Positions 12,340 to 26,200 of a stretch of 64,000 nt of DNA are shown piece by piece (within the stretch, counting starts at the first letter, position 1; every line of letters starts with the position of its first letter). A program made the translations under genes and the position numbers. The notes beneath the pieces were generated by a model. It was given only the letters and a program-made list of their open reading frames with translations, was not told the DNA's origin and made no database searches. The DNA is from Paragorgia papillata. Its lineage: Eukaryota; Cnidaria; Anthozoa; Scleralcyonacea; Coralliidae. The stretch covers positions 3,801,001 to 3,865,000 of the forward strand of contig JAWNZC010000337.1 in assembly GCA_035771165.1 (NCBI GenBank), given 5' to 3'.

Positions 12340-13135
12340 AAGTTAGCATTTTATTATATTTACAAAATATTTACCTCTTAAATTAGTAACAAGTATCTAC
12401 AAGGAGTACTAACAAAATCTGGAAATTCACCAGAGCACTCAAGCACGTGGTCTAAAGGATTGAACAAGGAGTAACTCTTTTTTTAAGAGTCAAAAAGAAC
12501 TTGCCTCTCAAAAGAATCACGGAGCAGTAACGACTCGAATGAAGTATACCATGTTTTAAAAAGAATGTCCCCATATAGAATGTGTAAAATAAAATGAGTC
12601 GTTACAAATGTTCAATAAATATGTCTCACGTCAATATATATTATTGCGCCGATATTTTATCACTACCTATAGACCTTATTCCAAAATGACCGACGATTTA
12701 CAATCTTTTTATGTGCATATAAATTAGCCCCTCTGACCTCGTTTTAGAGTAAAGATTCTTTTGAATTTCGCACATGAAAACGAGTTCAGAGAGGCTAATT
12801 TATATGCACATAAAAGAATATTAATTCCACGGCCATTTACGAATATGGTCTATAGACCGCATTAAAATTATTTTATATACATATAAATTAGCCCTCATGA
12901 ACTCGTTTTTCATGTGGGAAATTCAAAATAATTTTTACTTTAAAACGAGGTCATAAGGGCTAATTTATATGCACATAAAAGATTCTAATTCGGCGGCCAT
13001 TTTGGAATAAGGTCTACACGGGCATACTTTGTCCCTATTTATAATCAATGATTAGCTGACGGAACAACCTGCAGATCATTTCCAACGTATACTCCGGTTA
13101 AATAATTATTATTCGAAGCAACGCATCGTATGAAT
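12340..13135 (-). other. KMT2A 3' untranslated region (extent unknown)
   Basis: No exon or ORF of interest lies after the stop. Two palindromic MITEs sit here, and an AATAAA on the minus strand (about 12,348-12,353) is one possible polyadenylation signal. The true end cannot be set without transcripts. Confidence 0.4.
12669..13016. mobile_element. Two adjacent palindromic MITEs after the KMT2A stop
   Basis: Elements of about 184 bp (12,669-12,852) and 165 bp (12,852-13,016) both have TAGACC...GGTCTA ends and the inner block AATTTATATGCACATAAAAG in inverted form. They share a TA junction and lie in the probable 3' UTR, 120 bases after the stop. Confidence 0.85.
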
Positions 13136-13241
13136 TCAGTTCAAGTATTTACGACATTTCTTCGAATTGCACGAACAGGGAATTTTGTCGTCTTCCAACG
13201 GAAATTTATAATCGTACGTGAGTTCTTCTCCTCGTTTTAAT
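13136..13241 (-). CDS. KMT2A: KMT2A exon 33: SET end, post-SET and stop
   Basis: This 106-nt last exon encodes [18 protein letters not shown], then [15 protein letters not shown] and TGA. The YDY motif holds the catalytic tyrosine. CSC and KKC give the post-SET zinc cysteines. The protein ends in RKYLN, nearly the RKFLN terminus of all MLL proteins, which confirms the stop. Confidence 0.98.
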
Positions 13242-16200
13242 CTGTAAGAGTAAGATATGTGATCAACTGAATGAGGTCACAGATACATACAGTTAAAGAC
13301 ATTAGGCCGTATAGTGGTTTTTGTGAATCGTTTTTATCTGACGACTAGCGTTCTTGGTCGCGGTCTTGGGTATGCATTTAGGCCGTTTAGGGTTTCAAGA
13401 TTTCTTGCTGTCGAATATCGAGCATCATTTTCTACTTTGCTACTTCCTAAAGTCCCGCACAGACGACCAAGTTTTCCTTGACAAGTTCCTTGGTAGCCTT
13501 CCTTGCTCGTGTGTACGATGAACAATTTCCCCCCCAAACATTTTCCCTGACAATTTATAATTGCTCGTGTGTACGGTTGGACAAGTTTTCCTTGACGGCA
13601 TGCAATGGTCGCGTATAATAAGCTTTGGAGATGATCTTGTCAAGTTTTCCTTGACGACTATACACACGAACAATTTTCCTTGTTCAAAAGCTGGCATGAC
13701 CAGCTTTTGAACAAGGCTCCTTGTCAAGGAAAAACTTGTCAATTTGTGTCGTACACACGAACAAATAAAACTTGCCAAGGAAAAACTTGTCAAGGGAAAC
13801 TTGGTCGTCTGTGCGGCGCTTAATAATCGATTTTGCGGCGCCGGGAAAAACATTTTTAAAATCCCATCATTGAAAGTACGTCGAAAGTACTGAGTTCTAG
13901 CATCGTGGTGCCAAAAAAAATAGAAAACAAACAAAAGGAAAACAAGCAATAAATAATATCAATGTTGCCCGGCTTTCATTATTGATTAAAATTAAGTAAT
14001 GGGTGTTCTAATCTTGGCCACGATCAGTGGGTTTCGGTCTCGATTATTGCATGCAATGCACTGCACTGTATCCAAAGTTGAATGGCCTTAATTCAACATA
14101 AAATAACAAAACAGAGGGCAGGCAAAGATATACTTTTCAAATAATGTACAAAATATATATAGGCCTCTAAATCTTGTCCCTAGCAATGAGGTAGCAACAA
14201 GTAAGCAATATGTCTTTATAGTAGTGTAGCAGTTGTAAAATTTACTATATTCACGCCAATTCTAACAGAGCAATCATTACTTTTAAAACGTGTGTTCAAA
14301 AAGACTTTTTAATAAAGATATCGCCCATTTGTAAAACTCATATAAGTTCATCTCAGATCTATGTCGTTGAATGGGTTGCTACCCCAATGCTATAGAGACA
14401 CGATTTAGACACTATTAAATTGGTCGCTGCATGCTGTTGTATATTAACGTATAGCGTCGTCAAAACCAAGGGCCATACTTCAACGATTTTACTTACGGTC
14501 TTGCAGCAAATATTATGATCTTCTTTTGCCCTTCTACGGTTATCACTCGTGAATAACAATTGGGCTGCAAAAAAAAAAAATGTCAACAAAATTAAGAAAA
14601 ACAAAACAAAAAAATATTACTATAAGAGGAACTTATTCCTTTCTTCGCAGAACTGATGATTCGCATATTTTGGCGATTGGGGTTGAAACAAAGATTATAT
14701 TAGTGTAGATAGTTCCAGTGATGATTTCCAAATTTTAGAAGTGGGGGAACGCTCACTAAAGTCAAATGGGCGTGGCCACTGGTTGTAAAATTAAATGGGC
14801 GTGGCTCCCGTCGTGAAAGTTAATGGCGTGTGAAAAGACTACTAAAAGCCTGGCTCAGGCTAGCTGGTTGGCTAACTTGGTTGAAAAACGAGTACACTCA
14901 TTGACTCAAAGCAAAAATAGTGCGGTGTTGAACGGTGTTGCAATACGTTTAATTTTTGTTAGGGGGAACGCCGTTCCCCCACCGTAATAAATAGTGGGGG
15001 AACGGGTTCCCCCTGAAAAACATCACTGGATAGTTCTAAATGATTAAATTAGCACATATTTGACCATACCGAAAAAGATGGCGTCTTGTACGTTTAACCT
15101 CAATCCTTTGCGCAGATTAAATATTGTTTGTTGCAGAATGATCGGAAGATAAGGTTTCAAAAGGGTAAACTTTGGTAGGAATGAAATTCTTACTTATTTA
15201 ATCCATTTTAGCATGATAAACAATGTTTAGTTTTTATTTAAGCTCATTTGAGGTCCCAAAGCATTATGGTTAAAGCGCCTATCTCACCTGTGGGGATTTT
15301 ACACATTCGTAATCTTTGGGTTCTCCTGAGCAAAATTGCAATATATCTTGTCAGCCGAAAAATTCATCTTCATGGAGTTTTTCGCTGTCAAAGTTACCGG
15401 ATGTGATGTCACAAGAGGCATTCCAAACCAGTTTTCTTTTGTTACTTGCCACAAAAATACCTATTGTGACATCACATCCGGTAACTTTGACAGCGAAAAT
15501 CTCCATGATTTTCGGCTGACAAGATATATTGCAATTTTGCTCAGGAGAACCCAAAGATTACGAATATGTATCCTCACAGGTGAGATAGGCACTTTAAAGG
15601 AACCGCTGCCATATTTTTCGGTACCGTCAACTGTTACATAAAAACAGCCATAAAGATGATCATGGATACTGCCGAAATTGAAGAGAACGATTTGCGACAT
15701 TTTAAGCCAGAACCCGCACTTAAATGACGGTCTTGAGTTGGCGCGAAATGTCAGTATTGTGCTCTTTCAGGGATCGTCAAAATCATTCAAACAGTTTCCG
15801 TAAATTTCATGGCCTTGCATCTTCTCTTCTGACCCCTTCCCAGCTAGAATTAATAACATATGTCTAAGCGGTTGTTTACATGGGAGCTAGGACGGGACAA
15901 GTAAGCTGGACGGGACAAGTAAGCTGGAAAGGACGTTTTTCATCCTGGGTTTATATGAGAGTGTTTTCAGGCGGGACAAGTGTGACCGGAACGTTTCACA
16001 ACACCGCTAGAAAGTTGTAAAAACCACAGAATAACAGATAGAATTTCAGTGACGTATTATAAAGAGCTGCTGTCCTAGCCGTTATCACTCATTTGTATCG
16101 AATAAACAGCTTAAGAATCAAAATAAATACTCGAAACGGTATCCGTCATATCGTCCCGGTTAGGAGGGACAGAGCACTTATGTGGCGAAAATTGTCCCTC

Positions 16201-19200
16201 TCAAGCCGGGATCCCGGTTAGGCGGGACGGGACAAAAAGGTCCCGGCAAACACATTCTTCATAAAAACGAAATGAGATAAATAAAGGGAAAATATAGTAG
16301 CGATGCGATCCCGCTTAATTCACGTGCCGTCCTGGCAAACGTCCCGTCTCGCCTTCCATGTAAACAGCCCCTAAAGCCGGTTTTCCACTAGGCGACTTTT
16401 TTTCGCGCGAAGCTACTTTTACTTTTGTCTCATGAGCTCTGAGCTGGAACTAATCAGAAATCTATTGAATTCGAACAAAAGAAAGTCGCTTCGCGCGAAA
16501 AAAATCGCCTAGTGGAAAACCGGCTTAGACCCGTTTACACGGTACCAGACGAATTGGAGACCGGTCTCGAATTCGTCCTGTTTCGCCGTGTAAACGAGAC
16601 CGATTCGAGACCGGTTCCGAATTTTTCTTTTGTGTAAACAGGCGGAACCATACGAAATCGAGACCGGTTCCGAATTTGTCCGGTACCGAATTCGTCCGGT
16701 ACCGTGTAAACGGGGTCTAAGCAGTGAACTCGATGTAAGTTAAAATGTGATACCTGGAACGCTAACGAAGGACCAAAAAGTGAGGCAAAAAGTTCCAGGC
16801 CCCTGCGCGGTTTGCAGGTACGATTCAGTCTCCCACAAAATGTTTTTTACACGGCCGCCCGTCTTGAGCGAATTGCGAAGGCTCGAAAAAAGGTTTGAAA
16901 AAATTATTTATCAGACTAAACGTGCATTTAATGGTTTCCCATTGTTGTGCAGCGCTGTTGTTGTTTTATTTACTGTATAGCAGTCCAAAACTATACAGTA
17001 AATTATGCTAGGGATGAAAATAGGCTGAGAAAACAGACGTCTGGCCTTTTGCTGGCTAGGATGAAAACAGCCAGCCGAAAAGGTGAGAACAAGAGTGAGA
17101 AAGCTATTCTTGTACGAGTTTGAAGACGTATTGATACTTTATATTTCATAATATACATCTAATGTCATTTTCTTATTTCTGCTCCTTTAATTTCTTGTTC
17201 AGTTTTGTTAAACGGCCTTTTGTAACTAATGATATTTTAAGAAATATAAACTGACAACTTGATTGTTTATTTTTCACGTTTACTCATGGCTAGTTGTTGT
17301 TTTCGGTACGAATGCGGAATGCTTTTTAAACAAAACGAACTGATGAAACTGGTACTAACCTAAACGGCATATTCTATACTAAGTTTGTGTTGATTTTTTG
17401 TATCCTCTTCGGAGTGATGATATATGGTTTATAATATAACGAAAATTTGATTTAATTTCTTCACTGACAAACTTCGTGCAGCAACAAATAGACAATCACT
17501 GCATAATTAGTTTGGCAGCATAGCACAACCAATCAAAATTTAAAATGCACGTTTAGCAAAGCGTGATAAAATGATTCAATAAACAATTTTTGAAACCTTA
17601 ATTTCGAGTCTTCGCTCAAGACCGGTGACCGTGTAAAAAAAAAATTTTTGTGGGAGACTGAATCGTACCTGCAAACCGCGCAGGGGCCTGGAACTTTTTG
17701 CCTCACTTTTTGCCCCCCGAATGACTGGACGTTAGCGTTCCAGGTATCACATTTTAACTTACATTGAGTTCACTGGGTCTAAGTCACCTCAACGTTGTTA
17801 ACTATCGGTAAATCTACTACTCCATGAATGCTATGCGTGTCTGATAAAGAAAAACAGTAAGTTAAGTCCAACGGAAAGGAAGTTTACCTCGCAGGAGTGA
17901 TTGATAAAACGAGCAGCATCACCACACGTTGTAGCATCAACAACGTCAAAGCCATCCACGCGGAACATGTAACAACCAATACCCTAAGAGGAAAAGTGAA
18001 GTCGAAAACGAAATTGTTTAATGAAGGAGCCATGAAAAAAAGTGCTTAAAGTGCTTATGAAACGAAAATTAAATTTGTCTTATTTGAAAGTACTTTTAAA
18101 ATGACAAAGTAACATCTTTTGCAGTTTTTTGTTTCCTTGCTTTGTTTTTAAGATATCACAGTTTGTTTTATAAGCGAAACTAACCATTGACGTCACAACG
18201 TGCATAATGACTTACCGGAAAAGGTTATATATCTTTGCTATTATCAGACGGAATCACTTCGAAGCAATATTATGTGTGTGTTTTTCTCTTACAACAACAA
18301 AAATATACATTTTCAACTGATTCCGTTTAATAATAGCAAAGATCTATAATCTTCCCCGGTAAGTCATTATGCATGTTGTGATGTCACTGGTTAGTTTCAC
18401 ATATCAAACAAACGGAAATATCTCAACAACGAAGCAAGGAAACAAAAAACTGCAAAAGATGTTATTCTGTCATTTCAAAAGTACTTTAAAATAAGACAAA
18501 CTTAATTTTCGTTTCATAAGCACTTTAAAGAAACTATGCTAATGATCATAGTCTTATTCTGAGACTTGTCAAAAACTCTAAAAAAAATTTTATATAAACA
18601 TATTTTATTAACATTTGCCCCAAGAGCTGCAATATCAGCTCATCCAGGGGGCTCACGCAAAAAATTTACAGAATATACGAGGTAGGAAAATTGAGAAAGA
18701 AAAGAGAAAAAAAAGAAAGAACTCTGAAAAAACAACAAACGCACAACTTGTAACACATTAAGTAAATAAATAAGTTACAATAATATTGAAGGTATTTAAA
18801 CTAGGTTGAAGAAGTAAATCCACCACTATCAATAATAAAGTTTTGAACCCTAATAAAAAACTGGTATTTAGTTTGAAAATTCACAGAATCACAGAATTTA
18901 CAAGAACTCTATAACTCTAAAATTCTAAACTTAACCCAAATAAAATTAAAAAAAATTAAGAACTAAGGAAAATAGTAATCGCAAATGTATCCACAAAACC
19001 ATGCAAGAAATTGCACATGCACGATAGTTGAAAAAAGATTATTAGCCACCATGCATGCCTGCCATCCTTTGTTATACTCTTTGTTATACTGTAACGACTC
19101 AAAACGTAACGACTCAAATGTCTACATTAGCGTTACGTGCCAGTCCAATATTTTAGGATGTGGGACAACTACAAATTGGGCAGCAACCTTTGGACAGGTG

Positions 19201-22200
19201 CACAAGGTATATTAACTTGTCAATTGCACGATTATTTGTTCGATAAAATACTGATTGGATTCGTCTAAGCCCGACATGGCAAAATATTTAGGTCTCGAAT
19301 TTTAATATTAGGCTCGACTGAACCTTCGGTCTCACCCAATATTGAATTCTCGACTTAAATATTTTGCCAATAAGTGATAATATGTCGTCCAACATAGTTA
19401 AATTCAAAAATTTCATTCAGCAACAAACAGTGAAGTTTCGTTCTTACTTTGCTTTCGTAGTACTTCTCCCTCTTGTCAGTCAATGCAGATCTAATAACCA
19501 TTCCGGTGTATTCGATAACCATTTCTCCAGTATCTATATCTCGCAAGCAGAATAACCCTCGGCGATGGATAAGCGACCTGCGCATTAAAGATAAAACGAC
19601 AAACTCAGAAATATTTCTCACTAATAAACAGTATATTGTAGTGAAGCAGAAACCAATACTCACTTGAACACTCCAACGGTACGTTTCGTGTTTGACATCT
19701 TTAACGAGCGATATCTCATAGCCATTGGCAGATCATTAGCTGTCGCTCGTCTAAAAAACATAAAATACAAAAAATATTAAGTGTCTTACGTAAAATGTTC
19801 TACATAAAATGGGGCAAATTTGAAATTCTAAGATATGCATTAAAATAACCCAAACTAACAAGTATTAAACTATATGTGTTTAATTCGCTAATAACATTTT
19901 TATTATCTAAGGCTTGAACTATAGAGTAAAATACAACTTCGACAAACTCCCAACAAAGATGATCTTACAATACCTTGCTGCGATTTCTTGAGCAATGTCC
20001 GGATCATCCGTATTATCGAGAGGCACCTGAGACAATTTACGATGCTTGGACGCCAAGAAACTAAACATATCTGTTCTCTTCTTGCGACTAAAAGAAGAAT
20101 TTAATAAATAAACAACAAAAATTATAAGAGAGCGTTTAAATACCAATCCTGCCACAGGTCGTCTGTGCGTCATTTCTATTTTATATTGTCTAACGGCATG
20201 CCACAACAAAGCTTTAAATATCACTTGAAAGTGCCTATAAAACGGGGAGTTTTTTCCAGATCTTGTTCGATCCGGATTTATGCGATCATTTAGTATACGT
20301 ATATAAATAATTTGCGAATATATTAGCTATTGCAAACATATTTCCGGCCGCGTGGAATTCGCTGCATAAGGTTCATCATGTTTGACTAAAGGGCCGATTA
20401 CATGGAGATTTTCAGCCCCAGTTGACTGGTCTGAAAATTCCATTCCAGGTAACGCGAACCGGGCTGAACTTTCAACCCGGGCTAAACTTTCAGCCCGAGC
20501 TGAAAATCTCCATGTAAACAGCATTGTTAATATCCACAAACTTGGCTTCCATATACTCACTCAGTAAAAACCTCTGCCCTTGCACAACCATGCTCGTTTT
20601 CTTTAACCTTGTAAAATAAGCAATACACAATAAATAACAAGGTAAATGGGGACAGTTTGAACCTACAACTATAACAGAAGATCTGCGTGGGCCAGTTGCT
20701 ATGCGTGTTTTCATTGGTTATTAGAGGACAGACACATGGACACGTCAGATCACGTCAGCTGACTTGCTTTTTTCTTTCTTCATGCCCCAAACTCAGGCAA
20801 GATTTTCGAAAAAAAACCTTTTAAATTTTTGTATAAAACAAATAGATTCCATTTTTTTGTTGTCTGTTCAGTTATAGATACTCAGAAGACGTAACAACGT
20901 CAACGTGGTAAGAACATCTCGACTGCGTCTCGTGGGCCACTTTTTTGTTCTTACCACGTTGTGACGTCATCTGTGCATCTATAACTGAACAGACAACGGC
21001 AAAATGGAATCTATTTGTTAAATGTTTATATTTCCCGTGAATGGTGATTCGATCAAGAACTCGGGCAAAGAGTCAACATTTCATCGAAAATCTTTTTTAT
21101 CGAAAATCTGTTTCATGAAATCTGTTCTTGATGAAACGTGATTTCCAGAATGAAAAAAAAAATAATCAAGAAGCTATTTTTTTTCGATGAAGTGAGATTT
21201 CCGATGAAATATAGTGTTTCTGATGAAATATTTTTTCGAGGAAACAAAGATATATCGGCAATGAAATTGTCTAGATTCAATTGCTCACTGAGTAGTTTCC
21301 AAGAACGATTACATTACGCAGTAAAATTAGGACGTTACGTATAGCTTCAGGGAGATAAAACAGTAAAACAAGAGTGTAAAATGTAAATTTCATCAGAGTA
21401 AAATGTAAATGATAAATAATCGAATGAAGTTGTCCCCCCTCAGTAGCATAATGAAATATATAAGTTCAAATCAAATGAGGCCAAGTAGCTACTGTTAAAA
21501 TAACTTTAATCAAATTGATAAAAAGTTTAGAAAAAGGTCAGTTTTGACAATGTTGTAGTACAACGAAAGCCCAACTCCTTTTTAACGTTTCTAAAAAATT
21601 TTATCAATTTTATTAAACTTATTTTAACAGTAGCTTACCCTGCGAGCAGAGCCTTCTTTTCCTTATTTCTTCGCTGAGAGAGAGGAGGAAAAGTAGGCTC
21701 TGCTGTATTCGTGACTGGTTTCCATTGCGCATGCATGTCAGTTGCTTGGTTACAATCTCGAACCCCGTCCCAATCAGACCAGAAAACAAAACGAGAACCG
21801 GTTAAACGGGTTTTAAACTGGTTTCTTCGTCCTAAATCTTGGACGAAGACAAACACGAATACCGCAGAGCCTACTTTTCTTCCTCTCTCTCAGCGAAGAA
21901 ATAAGGAAAAGAAGGCTCTGCTCGCAGGGTAACAGTAGCTATACTTGGCCTCATTTAATTTGAACTTATATATGTAAATGATAAAGGCCTCAGCTCAAAA
22001 CCTCAGCACTTCATTGCTAAAAATCTCGACAATTTTCCACTTTGCTGTACATAAACCTTGGGATGGTAAATTAGGGTATATATCCAGTAGATATAAACCA
22101 ACCTCTTCCTCGTCATCGTCTGATTCGTTCTTCAACAAACTTTGATGATATTGAAAAGAATATCTGTTGCAGCATTTCTTTCCAGGTAGTTGTTCAATTA

Positions 22201-23158
22201 GGTAAATAAGAGGTTCCTACAACAAAGAGTCAATGATAAATTACCATATTAATTGTTTGCTGCCCTCTTTTGGTAAAATATGATGTGTGAAGTGGTATAA
22301 ATCGTCTGAATAAATTCATATTTAATTTTTGAATGTTTGCAGTGATAAATTATAATAAAAGCAATAATTTGTTTTAACACGTTTATTATTTTATTGCTTC
22401 TTTTTTGGGGGATTAGTTCATAGTTGTCTTTACCATGCTAAGCTGTTGGTCGCGCTTGAAACTTCAGAGCATGTATACAGTTCATTTTGACTGTTCTTAT
22501 CACGATCTTGGATGTATTTCCAACAGTGAAATTTCGGTAATTTCTTACTGTAACCCTATATTTCTTACAGGCAACCCTAATGTCCCGCCATTACTTCGCG
22601 GTGGGTCTAGAAGGGACATCAACAGGCATCAAGTGATGACAATACATTTTCAAGAACGACTATATTCGCATTGACCATACTAAGATAAACATCTGATAAA
22701 TTATTTCTAATAAATAAATTATCATAAATTAGATCATAAATTAGATCACAATCGGCCGGATATAGTATAATACTTGAAAAGAAGGGGGGGGGGGGGGGGG
22801 GAGGGTGGGGGGAGGGGGGGGGGGGGGGGGGTGTGGGGGGGAGGGGGGGGGGGTGGGGGGGGATATAAAATCATTGATGCAGTATGTCCTGAGGCAGTAG
22901 AGTGGAAATAAAAGAAATCAGAAATCAGGATTTGGCTAGAAAAATTAGAAAGTTGTGGAAAGTAAGATTAAAATTTATCTTGTAGTACTTGGAGTGTTAG
23001 GTACAGTTCCAAAGAAGTTGGAAAAGTATTTGAACGAGATCGTGTAAGCACGAAAGTTGAAGTCATCCAGAAGTCAGTTTAACTAGGGACAGCGAGAATT
23101 TTGAGAAAGGTCACCGAAAGACAGGAACATCTTACCGCAGTTAATCAGTAAGCCACTC

Positions 23159-23200
<42 letters not shown>

Positions 23201-26200
23201 AATAAATCCCAAAAGATATGACGGAAAATAGGAAAAAGGAGATGGGAATATGAATAAAAACTGCACAAATTCAGAAGTTGGTATTACCAGAGAAGGCGAG
23301 AATTCTGAGGAAAGTGCTTGAAATCTGAGGTTCTTGGTGCAACTTGATGTTCAAGTTAATATCCAATATACTTTGTATATTGTGCGTTATAATAATAATT
23401 ATCAGAATATTCTATTGATGTTGCATGCAGTTGTTGCGCTATACATTTGGTCAAAAAATTTTCAACGCATCAAGTTTCTTCAAAGTTAAGTCATTGTTAA
23501 GTCTGAAATAGTACGACATACGTCACAACTTACCCTTGTTAGTCCCAACATATCCATGCCATCTGCCCCTATAAGAAGAAATATATGGCCGTTTAAAACG
23601 GATTTCTATTTTTGTTATTTAAATTGGCTTAACATGTCTTACCAACGAAAGATGTGTAAGTTTCGGAATGGTCCATACGAACACTTTGAACTTTCTCGAA
23701 GACAGCACGCCACGCCTCTATAAACAAAGACAAATGCACAGTAAGGCCATGTCCACATTAATCCGTTTTCAAACCAAAACGGAGACCTCGTATCAAAAGT
23801 TTTCGAATCGATTTCGCCGTTTAGTAAAACGCTAAACAGATCTACAGGGGTATGAATGAATAGTTCTAGGTGACTGAAACCAAGATAACATAATCGTGAC
23901 ATCATCGTTTTCCAAAAGCTTCGTTTTTGCCGTCCACACTGGTGCAGAAAAACGGCGTCCTCGAATGTCTCCACTCTGAAAGGCGTTTTCGAAACGCTCC
24001 GTTTTCAGTCACCGTAGACGCCGGATTATATGGAAGGAAGGCATAACTGTATCAAAAAGTCTCCGTTTTCGTTTGAAAACGGATTAGTGTAGGCATGGCC
24101 TAAGATTAGTCTTAAGACCCGTTTACACACGCGATTTTTGCTGCGATTTTTCTAATTCTAATTCTGATGCACGCGATTGAATGACTCACGAAAGTATTGA
24201 ACTATGTCTATATAGCTTTCCCCAAATGGTCGAATAAATTCGTTAAGTCAATCATTCGATCGCATCAGTCAGAAGAAGAAAAACGCAGCAAAAATCGCCT
24301 TTCTAAACAAGTCTTTACACATAAACGAAAGTTGTCCCTTAGTACAAGGGTCACCCTACCTCCAAGATACATTAGGTGAGCCAATTTTGTATTCATTTTG
24401 TTTCTCGACAGGGAGTGTTTACATGGATAATTTCACACTTGTTTCATAGGGTCGCACGCACGGGTGGCGTGTGCTGCTAGCACGCTGTCTCTCACCAGTA
24501 GTTAAGCCCGGTTAGACGGGGTTAGTACTTGGATGGTTGACCGCTTGGGATTGTCGAGCTTGGAACTCATATGTGAGTAGAGTTGTAGTTGTTTTTCACC
24601 GGGTTCTCCGGTTTTTCTCCCTCCGTAAATACAACACCTACATCATGGTAGTCATGTTCAATTGGGGCGTTTTGCCCTGTTTGACCACCAGTTGCTATAA
24701 GTAATAAAGTTATTAAATCAAGTCACCCTGGGGGTAGGGCACCGTAGGGGTTGGGTCACCCTGGGGGTAGCGTCACCCTCTTTGCGAGGTAGGGTAACAG
24801 TTTCACTCAGCTATCTGAGAAAACACCAAAGAACGGTTCAAGTGATTAGTTAAAAATTGGTTTGCCCTTCAGGATAATCAAAAGTGACCCTGCTAAGCAG
24901 GAATAACTTTTTCACCTATAAACACTCGGTAAACTGTAGCTTGGGGGCAAGGGGTACTCTTTGACTGGGACAAATTTTACCCATGTAAACACCCCTCTGA
25001 GGCAGTGTATGAAAAAACTTTATACGTATAGTAGAAAGCTCAACCTACCCCCGAACCAACTTGTACCGAGCGTTTATATGGACACGAATTAGACCCTGTA
25101 ACTGGTTGATCATGGCTATCTCTTCCGCCTAGCAAACTAGCAACCAATCAGGCGAAACCAAATCATAGATGTCAATGACGACTTGACGACTCAAGTGGTA
25201 TATAGAGCATTGACAATCAATCAGAACAATGCTTTATACGCCAGAATCGTCAAATTCCTGGTGTTGCGCAAAGAGGGTGACCGTACCCAGGGTGACCCTA
25301 CCCACAAATGCATAATTGCACATACCTTCACATGTTTTGGCTTTCACTTCAAGTCCTTCGCGACTGGTGATGGTATACATTACAGATGACTCCTCGTCAA
25401 CTTTTTCCAATCGTTTGTTCTTATTGTCAGATTGTCGGCCACAAGAAATATCGGGTAAAACTACATCATCCTCGGCTGTTTTGGTTTTCTTCGACGGTCT
25501 CTTCTCATCAACGTCGTTATCCTCGCTTTTCCGTTTCACTCGATCTTTCTTTGTAGTTTGTTTATCCCGACATTTCTTACCATTCGTGTTACTACTGTCT
25601 AAGCGTTTCCTCTTCGAGACTTTAGAACTACTAGCTGCCTTACTACCATCTTTGATGAGTTCTTTCTTCGAACTAAGATTCTGCTGTTCCGCAGCATGTT
25701 CATTCGAAGTTCTCGAAACGTCCTCCGCGTCGTTCTCGTTTTGTTCGAGCACTTTGCATTTCTTTGAATTTTCAGTTTTCTCAGGACTCATGTTCAGTGT
25801 AGACGCTATGAGTGGCTTTAGATGTACCGATTGATTTTCAACATTTTGGATCATCTTAGTTGGCGAAGACAATGGCGAAACTTTGTTTGCTTTCTTCTCC
25901 AAGCTAGCGTGCATAAAACGACGGTTATGAAAAATATACTGGTGGTTCGCCTTCGTGGTCATTGGTGTACGAAGAACGGAAGAAGTGACTGGTGAAGATG
26001 GTGGTGAGCTACATGGTGGTCGCTGAACAGGCTGCGCAACCGTTTCACATAGATCAATTACATCAACTTTTTTGTCCGTATTAACACGCTCTTTACCATC
26101 CGTTGTATTTCCGATTTTATCCAAGGATTTTCGGTCAAGTTTCCGAACAATCTTCCGAATATTAGGAATTAGTTCTTTAGTTCTACTTAATAAAGCAGAT

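Larger units (their letters stand above)
22217..23533. other. KMT2A intron, simple repeats only
   Basis: It holds a G-run (22,783-22,861) and a CAA triplet array (about 23,158-23,198). Otherwise it is AT-rich sequence without recognised elements. Confidence 0.5.

Noticed and set aside
13440..13949. Minus-strand ORF of 169 codons
   Set aside because: It is mostly the MITE at 13,453-13,822 and has no recognisable domain.
24446..24580. Possible 5S rRNA gene
   Set aside because: Only the internal promoter part resembles 5S rRNA; the rest is a SINE body that recurs at 29.8 kb.
25316..25834. Plus-strand ORF of 172 codons
   Set aside because: It is the antisense of the KMT2A long exon and has no family features.
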